Shown in pieces: positions 44,706 through 55,526 of a stretch of DNA of 64,000 nucleotides; the first letter of the stretch is position 1, and each line of letters starts with the position of its first letter. The stretch lies in assembly GCA_030278955.1 (NCBI GenBank), contig JAOANR010000015.1, positions 20,741,073-20,805,072 on the forward strand. The letters are read 5' to 3'. Below the pieces are notes generated by a model, which saw only the letters and a program-made list of their open reading frames with translations, made no database searches and was not told the origin of the DNA. The position numbers and the translations under genes are program-made. The DNA is from Hygrophila difformis (Eukaryota > Streptophyta > Magnoliopsida > Lamiales > Acanthaceae).

Positions 44706-46450
44706 TTTTCAGGGTATTATCGTATGTCAGCTGAATGCACCCAAAATCCATTGCTGGAGAAGGTTGTGGATAATAAACTGGATTCAGGTAGTAATTACTT
44801 TGCTTCTTAGAGTTGTGGGTTTGTTTTTTCAGTTTGTTTCTCGAGCTAAAATTGGTCATACAAGAGCGTCGTGACTCGTGAGGATTAAGTTGAGTAAGGA
44901 TAATCGTTATACGACAGATGCAGTCATCATGCACGATGGGACCAAGTTCCCCTGCTGGGGGTTGGCGAATCTTTTGGCTTTTGCATTGTAATTACTCATT
45001 GTATATAGTTTGTTCGTAAATTTATGCCTTGCGAGACTTTCTTATTATGCATTTCAAAATCAGTTTATGCAATTTACGTCTTCTGCTATTCTTGAAAGTG
45101 CTATGGTAATTGTTTGTACCTTATATCGTGTGTTCATTTAAATTTCAATGATGTCATTAGATGTGAATTTGGGATTTTGGGGAGTTTCAATCTATTGTGA
45201 TTCTGCAACTGGACTTCTATTTTATTTATCATTATATGCTTTTCTTTCTATGATTTTTCTATCTGAAGGAAGCCTGATCGACCCTACTGCTTTGAGCTGG
45301 TTGTGTACAATGAACTTGTTACTTTGCAGCAAATTTTTTTCATTCTAATATTTATTATATTGATCTATATTGCAAACTTTCAGAAATCCTTGATAAAGGA
45401 ATACAAATTGATGGACTGGGGATGAAGAGTTTTGTCATATGAGGTATTCTATTTGTGCTGGTATTATTGCCAAGTAGGAATTATTCTCTTTTGTTTTGTC
45501 ACTTTTCCATGCCAATCCGGAAAGAGAATTAAATTTCATTTTTAAATGCTTTGGATGTAATATACTGCAATTGTTTTTTGGCAAAGAGCTGAAACATTTG
45601 GTTACCTGAACTCCAATACTAGGGCGTGTTCTGAATAGTAGAGTTTGGGTTCAAGATTCAACATTCCATCCAGGTCCTGAACTTATTTCTTCTTATAGCT
45701 TTCATAGACAACAGTGATAGATATCTCTCTCTTTAGCATTTACTGTAATTTTTTTCCTCGCGCTTCGTTCTCATCTCTTAATTGCTACTGAAATTTTCTA
45801 TTTGGACTATTTTGTCTTTATTATATTTGTCTTGCTTTGATTTTCAGATGCAGGAATTGGGGAATCGTTATACTTCACACAATCCCGCCCTACATTTTAA
45901 CTACGTCTCATATGCTACTGAATTGCAGGTGCATGGTTATTTTTATATATGTCAGTTGAGGTCTTACTTAAACTTGATATAGTTATAATTGATGCTTAAA
46001 TGTGTTTAGAATGACTTGATTCAGAAAAATAGTGGTGTACTGAGTCTATGTTGCTTTATTGCTCTTTAGAATACACCTTTTGTTTTAAGCAATGTTCCAT
46101 ACATGAATTCATCAATGTTCTGGAACACCTTGTTGAGAGGCACTTTCATCGAACTCAATTCATGCTGTTGTTCAAGAGTTTTAAGAGGGGCACATGAAAT
46201 TGAGGAGGAAGCCATGGTTAGAGGAAAAACCTCTTTTGAAATTTAAATTTGTACATTGTATTCCATTGTACTTGAACATATCAGAAGATTTGGTGATCAC
46301 AAGATCAGTTTTAAATTTTATAATTTTTGTATTAATTATAGAAATTGATGGAAAGATCAAAGCCTATCATGTTGAAGAGGCGCGCCTTAAGTGATAGACT
46401 AATCACTTTTCATTACTCTTTACAAATCAGTTCAAAAAATCATTCATCCG

Positions 46451-46487
46451 TGCGCGCAGCGTAGCGCGCAACCCGGACGAGTTCTAG
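46451..46487 (+). other. Helitron 3' terminal hairpin and CTAG end
   Basis: A perfect 7-bp stem with a 6-nt loop is followed after 13 nt by CTAG and then T. This is the termination signal structure of rolling-circle Helitrons. Confidence 0.55.
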
Positions 46488-46507
46488 TATATATATATAT
46501 ATATATA

Positions 46508-46953
46508 CTAGTTTCCGTCCGCGTAGCAACGCTGCGCAAGATTCGATAGATGTAATATTAAGACATTTCATATGTTCTTGTGTTGATAGCAGATTGTTTA
46601 ATGGGAAACCCAGCACATAAGGAAAGAAATCTTGTAATGAAAGCCGACGAAAAGTAATTGGTTGTAAAGTTGACGAGAAATATGGTTGGGTGGGTAAACC
46701 TGTTTAATTGGAAAAATGGTAAAAGAAAGGATAGCGGCTTTAAAGGGAAAACAAGCACTGGGGGTGGAGAAATTGGATGACATATCGGCCTGCATTGTAA
46801 ATGTGATGAGATGCGTAGGGATCGCAATTATATCTTTAGTAAAATGTAGATGGACATGAAGAAAATAAGTAAATGACAGTAAACTGAAAATAGGAAAGTG
46901 GTTTGATTGATATATATGACATTGTTGTTATTGATATAGCGCAATGATAGCAC
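46508..46953 (-). mobile_element. Possible second Helitron 3' end, opposite strand
   Basis: Directly beyond a (TA)n tract, the - strand ends CTAG/T at 46511-46508. It is preceded by a hairpin (46521-46537, GCGTAGC and GCTGCGC with one G-T pair). The body to the right has no ORF of note; its 5' end was not found, and the copia element interrupts it at 46954. If real, two Helitron 3' ends lie tail to tail, about 20 bp apart. Confidence 0.35.
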
Positions 46954-46958
46954 AAACT

Positions 46959-47876
46959 TGTTGCAATTGTGGCCCATATATCAGTCCATTCCCAGGCCCA
47001 TGAAAGCTTATGCTGAGGCCCATAATCTCTGGCCCATTTGTCCCTTGCTATTAATACTCCCAACCGAGCTCTTCTACCCTAACCCTATCAGATTTCTTCC
47101 TCCATTGTGTGAGTGGAGCGGCGCCTCCCAACATTCCCTTTCCCATTCCTTTGTCTCTTTTACCACAACAGCTTAGGATAGATTAGTTCTTCCTCTTGTG
47201 TGTGAGTGTGTGAGCAAGGGTTTGAGAGTTGTGAGCCTTATTGAGGTCGCCGGATGAGGGTTCGGTGAAGAGGTGTGTGTCATCTTCTTCCCTTTTTAGA
47301 GCCTTGGTGGCTAGGTCGCCGGAAAGTGGGTTTCCGGCGAAGGGTTAGAGCGTCGGCAGGGGCTGTGGAGGCTCGACGCAGGCTGTGGCATCCTGTGGTG
47401 GTCCGGTAGGGGCTGTGGTGGTCCGGTGGTGGTGTTGGCAGTCCCTTGGTGGCGGATCCGGCGGGTTCTTAGTGTTCTCGGTTGAGTGTTGCTTCTTTGG
47501 GTGCTCCGAGCCTACTTCTTAATAGATCTCATAGATCTATTTGGTATACTTCCTTCCCTTATTATTTGTTGGTATTTTCTTGTTCCACTAATACCTTTTG
47601 TAGATTAAAGAAAGTGGAAAACGTAAAGAGAAGGCCATGCACTGAAATCTGACCGAACGGAGCAAAACCTAAAGCTGCCGGAATCTGTCCGCCGGAGGCA
47701 GAGCAGATCGGAATCGGCAGCAGCTACTCAGGCGCTCCTTTGTTCCTGTTTTCTGTTTCTGTTCTCTTTTTATGAGTGAAACTGTATTGGTGAGATTAAA
47801 GCTTTGTAATCCCATAGTTGTAGGCCTTTAAGGTTGTAATAAATAGATTAAAACAGGGTCTTCGGTTTACCCAACA
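46959..47876 (+). repeat. 5' LTR of copia element
   Basis: Begins TGTTGCAATTGTGGCCC and ends TTTACCCAACA. It contains several G-rich GTGGTGGTCCGG repeats (47395-47460). A TATA-like TATTAATA lies at about 47049. Confidence 0.95.
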
Positions 47877-47877
47877 G

Positions 47878-47890
47878 TGGTATCAGAGCC
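47878..47890 (+). other. Primer binding site of copia element
   Basis: TGGTATCAGAGCC lies one base after the 5' LTR, complementary to initiator methionine tRNA. Confidence 0.9.
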
Positions 47891-48515
47891 ATAGGCCACT
47901 GTGGGACGGGGATTGGTCAAGGCATCCCCGCAAGGTAAAATAGCTTATCCCTCTTTTACAGTTTTAAGCACCTTTACTTTCCGGAAGAGAATATTCCGGT
48001 TGTTGCATATATGGTTGGATTTGCTTGATTATGCTTAAACTGTGTGTTTTAAAAATCTGCCATTATGTTTGCTTAAACTGTTATTTGTGATATCTGTTAT
48101 CTTTGTGCTTAAACTGCTTTGTGTGGTATCCTTGCATTTTCTGTGTGGAATTTGCTCTATGTGAACTTTGTGTGCAATGTTGGATTTGAAATTTTTTGGG
48201 GACTGAAAACTAATTTCAGATCCCTGAAAAGTTGATTCTGAAAAGTGCATTGAGAAGTGTGCATTTTTTTTGGGAATCTGGAAAAATCCTTGAAATTTGA
48301 AAGTGACCGTTTGGACTGTTTGGGCTCCTAAATTAAATTGGGCCTGCCCAACAGTTGGGTCAATTCTGAAAATTTTTGGGCTCCCAAAATTAATTTGGGT
48401 ATGCTTAAAAAATTTAAAAGGATGTTATATGCTATAGGGTGGAAGTAATTGTGATTAGTTGGCTAAGTGTTTGAGCACTTGTTTGCTCATTCTGATTAAA
48501 AGGCCAAACACAATA
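47891..48515 (+). other. Copia leader
   Basis: T-rich untranslated leader of about 625 nt between primer site and gag. Several stops are present in all frames. No small ORF is supported. Confidence 0.6.
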
Positions 48516-51026
48516 ATGGCTTCTACCTCAAATAGCATAGTTCCTTGTAATGGAAAGAACGACTTCAGCATCTGGCAAGTTAAGATGCGTTGTGTTCTTG
48601 TCCAACAAAGAAATTGGAATGCAATAGACCAACTCTTTGATGACGAAGTTACTGAAGCTAAAAAGACTGAAACTGATGAACTTGCTAAATCTGCCATTAT
48701 CCTTAGTTTATCTGATGCTGTGGTTAGAAAAGTTAGTGATTGCAAAACAGTCAAGGACCTATGGGAGAGGCTGTCTGAACTGTATGCTGAGTCATCTCTG
48801 TCATCTAGAATATTCCTGCTTGGTAAATTCTTTAAATTTAAATTGGATATATCTAGAGACTTAGATGAGGGTTTAGATAGTTTTACTAAACTGGTTCAAG
48901 ACATAAAAGCAACTGGTGATAAGCATATTGATGATTATGTGCCTATTGTGTTATTGAATGCCATCCCTGATTCATATTCTGATGTGAAATCTGCTATCCA
49001 ATATGCTAGAGATGATTTGACTTTAGATCATGTGATAAAGAGTCTAAAGAACAAAGAACTTGAAATGAAGAATTCCTCTAAGCATTCAGATAAAGTGTTC
49101 AACACTAGGGGTAGGTCTTGGAAAAAGAGTAATCACCAACAGCAAAACGATAGGGGCAGAAGCAATGTTAGGGGTCAGTCTAGATCTTATAGATCTAAGT
49201 CTAGAGGAAAATCTGATAAGAAATGCTATAATTGCGGTAAGAAATGCCACTTAATTAAAGATTGTAGACTCCCTAAGAAAGAGAAGAATCAAATTGATAA
49301 TCAGAACAATGATGTTAATGCTGTGACTGATGTAGCAGTTAGGCATGATGAGCTTTTGATGGTTCATGATATGAATTGTTTTTCTGATGTTAATATGGCT
49401 AAAGATGTTTCTAAATCTGTGTGGTTGTTAGACTCAGGGTGCACCTCCCATATGTCTCCTCATGTTGAATTATTTGAATTCTATCAACCTGTTGAAAATG
49501 ACTTTGTGTTCATGGGTAATGACAATAGATGTCCTGTCTTAGGTATAGGAAAAATTGTCTTACAATTTGAGAATGGGACTAGATTCTGCCTTGATTCTGT
49601 GAAACATGTGCCTGATTTGTCTTACAATTTGATTTCTCTTGCGACCTTGCAGAAGAAAGGTTTAGAAGGGAGAATTGGTAATGACATGAGTAAAATGTTC
49701 AAAGGGAATTTGATGTTGTTTAAGGCCATTATCAAGAATAATCTTTTTGTGGTCTCTAATGTGGTTAATTGTGCTCTTGCTGCTAGTTCTAGTTCTAATA
49801 AGGTGAAAGAAAATACGTTTTTGTGGCATGCTAGACTAGGGCATATGAGTGACAAAGGCATGAAATTTCTGAAAGATGCTGGTTGTTTAAAATCTGATTT
49901 ATGTGAAGTTGATATGTGTGAATCATGCTTAGCTGGTAAACAACATAGAGTGTCTTTTAACTCTTCATATCCCGTTGGGATAAAATACACCCGTGTACTG
50001 GAGTACATTCATGCTGATGTGTGGGGTCCTTCTTGGACGCCCACACATGGTGGTAGAAGATACTTTTTATCTATCATGGATGATTATTCTAGAAAAGTTT
50101 GGGTATTTCTCATGCAAAACAAATCTGATGTTTTTGGGAACTTTAAACACTGGAAAGCTTTGATTGAAAATCAAACTGGTTTAAAGATTGGTACACTTAG
50201 GACAGATAATGGGCTTGAATTTTGTAATCATCATATGGATGCTTTGTGTGTTGAATCTGGTATTAGAAGGCATAAATCTGTTCCTTACTCACCTCAAGAG
50301 AATGGGGTCATTGAAAGAATGAACAGAACTTTATTAGAAAAGGTTAGGTGCTTGATGGCACCTACTGGCCTTTCTAAGAAGTTCTGGGGTGAAGCACTGA
50401 TGACAGCTGCTTACTTAGTAAATAAATCACCCAATGCCCCTTTAAATGGTAAATCTCCTGATTCTGTTTTTTTGGGTAAACCTGTTGATTATGAACATCT
50501 AAGAGTTTTTGGATGTTCAGCTTTTGTGCATACTAGTAATGATAAATTGGACCCTAAAACCAAGAAATGTATTTTCTTAGGTTATCCTGAGGGTACCAAG
50601 GGTTACAGGTTGTTTGATAGATCAGGGGGTGGTTTTAAAATCATTGTTAGTAGGGATGTGATTTTTAATGAATCTGAATTTCCTATGAAAGTTTTTGAGA
50701 ATGATAGTACTTCTGTTGAGGTGGAGTCTCCTTCTGTGGAACATTCTGTGAATTTGCCTGCTCCCATTGCTGTGCCTAATGTGATTGAAAATGCTGAGAT
50801 TGCTGATCCCAATTTGCATGAGAATGAGGAACCCATAACTGATACCCATGATATTGATACTCATGATATTGATGAAGGTGGAGCTCAGAATGAAGAAATT
50901 ATCCCTGAAAATGATTTGAATGATCTTAGTGATTATATGCTGGCTAGGGATAGAGTTAGAAGAGTAGGCAGAACTCCTGCTAGGTTATCTGGTTGTGTTC
51001 TTACTGCTTATGCTATGGCTGTGTGA
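48516..51026 (+). CDS. Copia Gag-protease-integrase frame
   Basis: The ATG at 48516 gives MASTSNSIVPCNGKNDFSIW, the usual copia Gag start (UBN2-type: WQVKMRCVLVQQRNW, LWERLSELYA). The zinc knuckle reads CYNCGKKCHLIKDC, with Cys where Gly is normal. The protease is WLLDSGCTSHMSP. The GAG-pre-integrase motif is WHARLGHMSDKGM with CESCLAGKQHRVSF. The integrase core has HADVWGP, LRTDNGLEFC and PYSPQENGVIERMNRTLLEK (the D, D and E catalytic residues). It ends early at TGA 51024-51026, where a 2-nt loss in a TG run shifts the frame from RT. Without the shift it would continue into the next frame. Confidence 0.85.
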   Translation: MASTSNSIVPCNGKNDFSIWQVKMRCVLVQQRNWNAIDQLFDDEVTEAKKTETDELAKSAIILSLSDAVVRKVSDCKTVKDLWERLSELYAESSLSSRIFLLGKFFKFKLDISRDLDEGLDSFTKLVQDIKATGDKHIDDYVPIVLLNAIPDSYSDVKSAIQYARDDLTLDHVIKSLKNKELEMKNSSKHSDKVFNTRGRSWKKSNHQQQNDRGRSNVRGQSRSYRSKSRGKSDKKCYNCGKKCHLIKDCRLPKKEKNQIDNQNNDVNAVTDVAVRHDELLMVHDMNCFSDVNMAKDVSKSVWLLDSGCTSHMSPHVELFEFYQPVENDFVFMGNDNRCPVLGIGKIVLQFENGTRFCLDSVKHVPDLSYNLISLATLQKKGLEGRIGNDMSKMFKGNLMLFKAIIKNNLFVVSNVVNCALAASSSSNKVKENTFLWHARLGHMSDKGMKFLKDAGCLKSDLCEVDMCESCLAGKQHRVSFNSSYPVGIKYTRVLEYIHADVWGPSWTPTHGGRRYFLSIMDDYSRKVWVFLMQNKSDVFGNFKHWKALIENQTGLKIGTLRTDNGLEFCNHHMDALCVESGIRRHKSVPYSPQENGVIERMNRTLLEKVRCLMAPTGLSKKFWGEALMTAAYLVNKSPNAPLNGKSPDSVFLGKPVDYEHLRVFGCSAFVHTSNDKLDPKTKKCIFLGYPEGTKGYRLFDRSGGGFKIIVSRDVIFNESEFPMKVFENDSTSVEVESPSVEHSVNLPAPIAVPNVIENAEIADPNLHENEEPITDTHDIDTHDIDEGGAQNEEIIPENDLNDLSDYMLARDRVRRVGRTPARLSGCVLTAYAMAV

Positions 51027-52596
51027 AGAACTTGATAATCTAGAGCCTAAATCTTATTCTGAAGCTGTCAAGTCTAAACAGGCTAGTAAGTGGCTTAGTG
51101 CTATGAATGAGGAAATTGAATCATTACATAAAAATGAGACATGGCTGTTGATTCCTAGGGCTGATAATATCTCTGTGATTGATTTTAAATGGATTTTTAA
51201 AATCAAACAGGAAACTCATGGTGAGAGGTTTAAGGCTAGGCTTGTAGCTAAGGGCTTTACTCAGAAAGAGGGTGTTGATTATTCTGAAATATTTGCACCT
51301 GTTGCTAAATTCACTACTATTAGAGTAATGCTTGCCTTAGTTGCTCATTTTGATTGGGAGTTTATACAAATGGATGTTAAAACGGCTTTCTTGCATGGTG
51401 ATATTGACAAGAAAATTTGTATGAAGCAACCTGAAGGTTTTGTGGATAAAACCAAACCCAATCATGTATGCCTGTTGAAAAAAGCTTTGTATGGACTGAA
51501 ACAAGCACCTAGACAATGGAACATTAAGTTTGACAAATGCATGAAAGACATAGGTTTCACCAGATCTAAATTTGATCATTGCTTATACTTGAAGGATGTG
51601 AATTCTGTGCCTATGTTTTTGCTGCTTTATGTTGATGATATGTTGCTTGTTAGTCCTTGCATGAAAAGAATTGTTGAGGTTCAAAATTGTTTGAACAAGA
51701 GTTTTGACATGAAGTATCTAGGAGAAGCCAAATGCATTCTTGGAATGCATATAGTTAGGGATAGGGCTAATTCAACCCTAATCCTTAACCAGGCTGAATA
51801 TGTGAAGAAAATTCTCTCTAGATTCAAGATGTCAAATGCTAAACCTGTTGGTTGCCCTCTTGCTTCTCATTTCCTGTTGACTAAAGATCAGTGCCCTAAA
51901 AATGAATCTGAAATTAAAGATATGGAATATGTCCCTTATGCTCATGCCATTGGTTCTGTTATGTATTTGATGATTTCTACTAGGCCTGATTTAGCTTATC
52001 CTATACGTTGTTTGAGCAGATTTATGGCTAATCCTGGTAGACCACATTGGGAAGCTCTTAAATGGTTGTTGAGATACTTAATCAAGTCTATGCATTACTC
52101 TCTGTGTTTTGCTAAATGGAATGATGATTTATTTCTGACTGGTTATGTAGACTCTAACTTTGCTAATGATAAGGATAGTAGGAAGTCTACTACATCCTAT
52201 GTGTTTACTGTAGGTGGTTCTTGTGTGAGTTGGAAATCTCAATTGCAACATGTTGTTGCCTTGTCCACTACAGAATCTGAATTCATTGCCATTACTGAAG
52301 CTTCTAAAGAGGGAATATGGTTTAGTGGTCTGATGCATGAACTAGGATTAAAGAATGAGATAACCATATATTCTGATAGCCAATCTGCCATTCAGTTAAG
52401 CAAACATCCTGTTTTTCATGATAGGTCTAAACATATTGATGTTAAGTACCACTTCATTAGGGACAATGTTGAGTGTGAAAAACTTAAACTGGATAAAATT
52501 GCTTCTGAATTTAATCCTGCTGATATCGGAACTAAGTGTTTGCCTGCTGAGAAGTTGATGTCATGCATGAAAATCCTTCACTTTGACTTTGGCTGA
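51027..52596 (+). pseudogene. Copia RT-RNase H frame, cut off by frameshift
   Basis: Open from before 51027 to TAG/TGA at 52596. It shows EIESLHKNETWLLIPRADN, RLVAKGFTQKEGVDYSE, QMDVKTAFLHGDIDKKI, the RT active site LLYVDDMLLV (about 51630) and copia RNase H (VALSTTESEFIAITEASKEG, HIDVKYHFIRD). It is complete in domain content but has no start of its own and lies two bases out of frame with the preceding part. Confidence 0.85.
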
Positions 52597-52746
52597 TATG
52601 TTTCTAATGCATGATTTACTGCTTTAATACTTTGTGTATATTGTTAATATTGTTGACAGGGAAGTGAAGGTACCAAAGGCGATGACGAAAATGCCCCAAA
52701 TTGAGCACACTCATTACTGGTACTGAATATTGGCCAAGGTGGAGAT
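52597..52746 (+). other. Copia 3' non-coding region and polypurine tract
   Basis: 150 nt between the stop and the 3' LTR. A short purine run, AAGGTGGAGAT, ends at 52746 directly before TGTTGC. Confidence 0.6.
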
Positions 52747-53655
52747 TGTTGCAATTGTGGCCCATATATCAGTCCATTCCCAGGCCCATGAAAGCTTATG
52801 CTGAGACCCATAATCTCTGGCCCATTTGTCCCTTGCTATTAATACTCCCAACCGAGCTCTTCTACCCTAACCCTATCAGATTTCTTCCTCCATTGTGTGA
52901 GTGGAGCGGCGCCTCCCAACATTCCCTTTCCCATTCCTATGTCTCTTTTACCACAACAGCTTAGGATAGATTAGTTCTTCCTCTTGTGTGTGAGTGTGTG
53001 AGCAAGGGTTTGAGAGGTGTGAGCCTTATTGAGGTCGCCGGATGAGGGTTCGGTGAAGAGGTGTGTGTCATCTTCTTCCCTTTTTAGAGCCTTGGTGGCT
53101 AGGTCGCCGGAAAGTGGGTTTCCGGCGAAGGGTTAGAGCGTCGGCAGGGGCTGTGGAGGCTCGACGCAGGCTGTGGCATCCTGTGGTGGTCCGGTAGGGG
53201 TTGTGGTGGTCCGGTGGTGGTGTTTGCAGTCCCTTGGTGGCGGATCCGGCGGGTTCTTAGTGTTCTCGGTTGAGTGTTGCTCCTTTGGGTGCTCCGAGCC
53301 TACTTCTTAATAGATCTATTTGGTATACTTCCTTCCCTTATTATTTGTTGGTATTTTCTTGTTCCACTAATACCTTTTGTAGATTAAAGAAAGTGGAAAA
53401 CGTAAAGAGAAGGCCATGCACTGAAATCTGACTGAACGGAGCAAAACCTAAAGCTGCCGGAATCTGTCCGCCGGAGGCAGAGCAGATCGGAATCGGCAGC
53501 AGCTACTCAGGCGCTCCTTTGTTCCTGTTTTCTGTTTCTGTTCTCTTTTTATGAGTGAAACTGTATTGGTGAGATTAAAGCTTTGTAATCCCATAGTTGT
53601 AGGCCTTTAAGGTTGTAATAGATAGGTTAAAACAAGGTATTCGGTTTACCCAACA
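52747..53655 (+). repeat. 3' LTR of copia element
   Basis: Matches 46959-47876 with a 9-bp deletion near 53313 and scattered substitutions. Followed by the TSD AAACT. Confidence 0.95.
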
Positions 53656-54158
53656 AAACTAATTCCTCTTATTGACACCCATAATGATAGCACAATGATA
53701 TAGCATAATGAGCCAGACAGAATTGTTAAAATCCTTGAAATGTAGTAGCAGTTTTCAAACTAATTCCTCTTATTGACACCCATAAGTGGTTGTTCTCTTA
53801 CTACACTCTATAAAGCACAAATAATAGCCATGTACATAATCTTAGTTTCCCAGACTTATGAAAATGATACCTCCAACAAGAGTGAATTCATTTCGATGTA
53901 CATTGGTGCTACGTACAATTTAGAGATCAATCTTTGAGGATTCTTTGAATGCAAATATAATTTATTCCTCTAAATTGTATAATGTGCTAGGTCACGACAC
54001 TTGAATAGTCATTAACTGCATTCTCCAACATCAATGTTTTTATTCGCAGGAGGGTAAAGAAAGTAATTGTAGGAGGGAAAGAAAGTCCTCAAATGGGGAA
54101 AAGAAAACAAAATTAGGGAAAAGAAAACAAAATTGTAGGAGGGAAGTAATAAGATGTA
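53656..54158. other. Intergenic sequence with short direct repeat
   Basis: A 28-bp sequence beginning AAACTAATTCCTCTTATTGA occurs at 53656-53683 and again at 53757-53784. Purine-rich repeats (GGGAAAAGAAAACAAAATT twice, 54097-54135) lie near the end. No gene seen. Confidence 0.5.
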
Positions 54159-54415
54159 CTCCCTCCGTCCAGTCATTTACGTCCCATTTGGACTTTTTAC
54201 ACTATTCATGATGCATGTTTGACCTAACTTTTTGTTACACTTATATAAAAAAAAATATAGTCAAGTGAGATTTTGTTGGATCTTTTCGTGTTGTTTTATA
54301 ATATATATATTATATAATTTTTACTTAAATATATTTTAAGATATTAACTTTGAAATAAACACATTGAACTATATGTCCAAAAATTTAGAGACTGGAATAA
54401 ATAGGACAGATGGAG
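54159..54415. mobile_element. Stowaway-like MITE 3
   Basis: 257 bp between TA dinucleotides. The left end is CTCCCTCCGTCCAGTC and the inverted right end is CTCCATCTGTCC, the canonical Stowaway terminus. The core AGTCAAGTGAGATTTTGTTG is shared with the copies at 19032 and 20132. Confidence 0.8.
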
Positions 54416-54427
54416 TATATTTTGTCA

Positions 54428-54943
54428 TAGAGCTGTAAATAGAACAAACAGTTCGTGAGCTGAGCTCGTTTCGACACGTGTTTGTTCATTAACAGCTCGT
54501 TCGGTAAGTTAAACGAACCGAGCTCAAACACATAATTTGGTTTGTGTGTTCGTTCGTTAAGTTCGCGAAAAGTTCAGAATTCTTTTTTAATGGAATATAT
54601 ATTATAAAAAATAAATATTTTATCTAGTTGTTCTTTCCATTTTTCATTTTTTATTAATTTCATATTTCTCTCATAAATTATATTACAATATGCATTATAT
54701 TTTCACACCTAATTTAATTCTAAAACAAATAAATTTATTAATAAAATAAATGGTTCGTTAACTGAGCTCGACTAAGCTCGTGTTCGTTCGTTATTAGCTC
54801 GTTCGTAAGGTTAAACGAACAGAGCTCAAACATGAAAATTGGCTCGTTGAGATTTTTGGTTCGGTTCGTGTTCGTTCGTTAAACTCAACGAACAGAGCTC
54901 AAACACTTGAAGCTCGGTTCGGTTCGGCTCGTTTACAGCTCTA
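54428..54943. mobile_element. hAT-like MITE rich in GAGCTCG motifs
   Basis: The ends are inverted repeats TAGAGCTGTAAA. Subterminal regions carry repeated GAGCTC, GTTCGTTCGTTA and AACGAAC in both orientations, the pattern of a common plant hAT-type MITE. TATTTTG occurs just outside on both sides but is offset by 3 bp on the left, so the 8-bp TSD has decayed. No ORF. Confidence 0.55.
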
Positions 54944-55318
54944 TATTTTGAGAAGCAAGCCATAAGCCAACAAATCGAACAACTGTGGAGAAACTTGCTA
55001 TCTACATAGGGCCTGTTTGGTTGGCAGATGTTGATAATGGCCAAAACTGTCCATCATTTTCAATCAATTTTCGTGTCTGATAGGAATGTTTTGATTGCAT
55101 TCCGGTCTTATTTAAATAAGAAAGTAGTTGAATTCGACAGATAAATGCATGTTTGTAAAAATAATTAGCTGGTATGAAAAATGCATAAATATGTAGTTTT
55201 ATTACATTTTTGTGTTAGAAAAATTATAAAACATGAGAGAAAGAGAAGAAAAGAAAAAGGAAAGAAAAAGGTGGGAAAAGAACAGAAAAACCCACAAAAA
55301 TGTACATTTTGAAGAATG
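54944..55318. other. Spacer with possible PIF/Harbinger-like end
   Basis: GGGCCTGTTTGGTTGG at 55009 is the kind of terminus seen in Tourist/PIF-type MITEs, but no matching inverted end was identified nearby. Otherwise A/T-rich and non-coding. Confidence 0.25.
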
Positions 55319-55506
55319 TACGACGCTAGCCGAATGTACGACGCCAAGCTTGGCTCACGTAGTACATTGAGGTTAGCGTCGTAAGTCCCACAGATGGAAG
55401 GGCACATGACTGAAGAGTTACGACGTGATCCGAGCTTCACGTCGTAGACATGGGTCACGTCGTCTGGAGGCCCAGAATTCAAGATCTGCATAGGCCCATG
55501 GGCCTA
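55319..55506 (+). promoter_or_regulatory. Palindromic promoter-proximal region
   Basis: TACGACGCTA (55319) pairs with TAGCGTCGTA (55374). TACGACGTGA (55419-55428) and TCACGTCGTA (55437-55446) form a perfect 10-bp stem with an 8-nt loop. A perfect 16-bp palindrome TAGGCCCATGGGCCTA lies at 55491-55506; TGGGCC is the plant site II motif, which in palindrome form is present on both strands. Confidence 0.6.
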
Positions 55507-55518
55507 AGGTTTCTCATC

Positions 55519-55526
55519 TATAAATA
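55519..55526 (+). promoter_or_regulatory. TATA box after site II palindrome
   Basis: TATAAATA lies 12 bp after the 16-bp palindrome, in the classic core promoter arrangement. Transcription would begin near 55550 and run through the nested palindrome array. Confidence 0.5.

Larger units (their letters stand above)
40827..46487 (+). mobile_element. Putative non-autonomous Helitron with gene fragments
   Basis: The left end is A/TC (TCTAATATATAT at 40827). The right end is CTAG/T at 46484-46487, preceded 13 nt earlier by a perfect hairpin (46451-46470: TGCGCGC, loop AGCGTA, GCGCGCA). There is no TIR and no TSD, and insertion is between A and T; these are the hallmarks of Helitrons. No Rep/helicase ORF is present. 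The interior (5.7 kb) looks intron-like with short exon-like islands, as in Helitrons that captured gene pieces. The left end is less sure because it lies in an AT repeat. Confidence 0.5.
46954..53660 (+). mobile_element. Ty1/copia retrotransposon with TSD
   Basis: TSD AAACT (46954-46958 and 53656-53660). LTRs are 46959-47876 (918 bp) and 52747-53655 (909 bp), beginning TGTTGCAATT and ending CCCAACA. They differ by a 9-bp deletion and about 11 substitutions (roughly 1.2%), so it is fairly young. The primer site, gag-protease-integrase frame and RT-RNase H frame are all present, in the copia order with integrase before RT. One frameshift separates the two frames. The lineage is perhaps Tork-like but was not settled. 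Confidence 0.95.

Noticed and set aside
54428..54943. hAT MITE with exact TSD
   Set aside because: TATTTTG appears on both sides but offset by 3 bp, so an exact 8-bp duplication cannot be claimed.
55491..55506. Restriction-like palindrome as a cloning artefact
   Set aside because: The palindrome fits a natural site II promoter element next to a TATA box and lies in ordinary plant sequence; no vector sequence is near.
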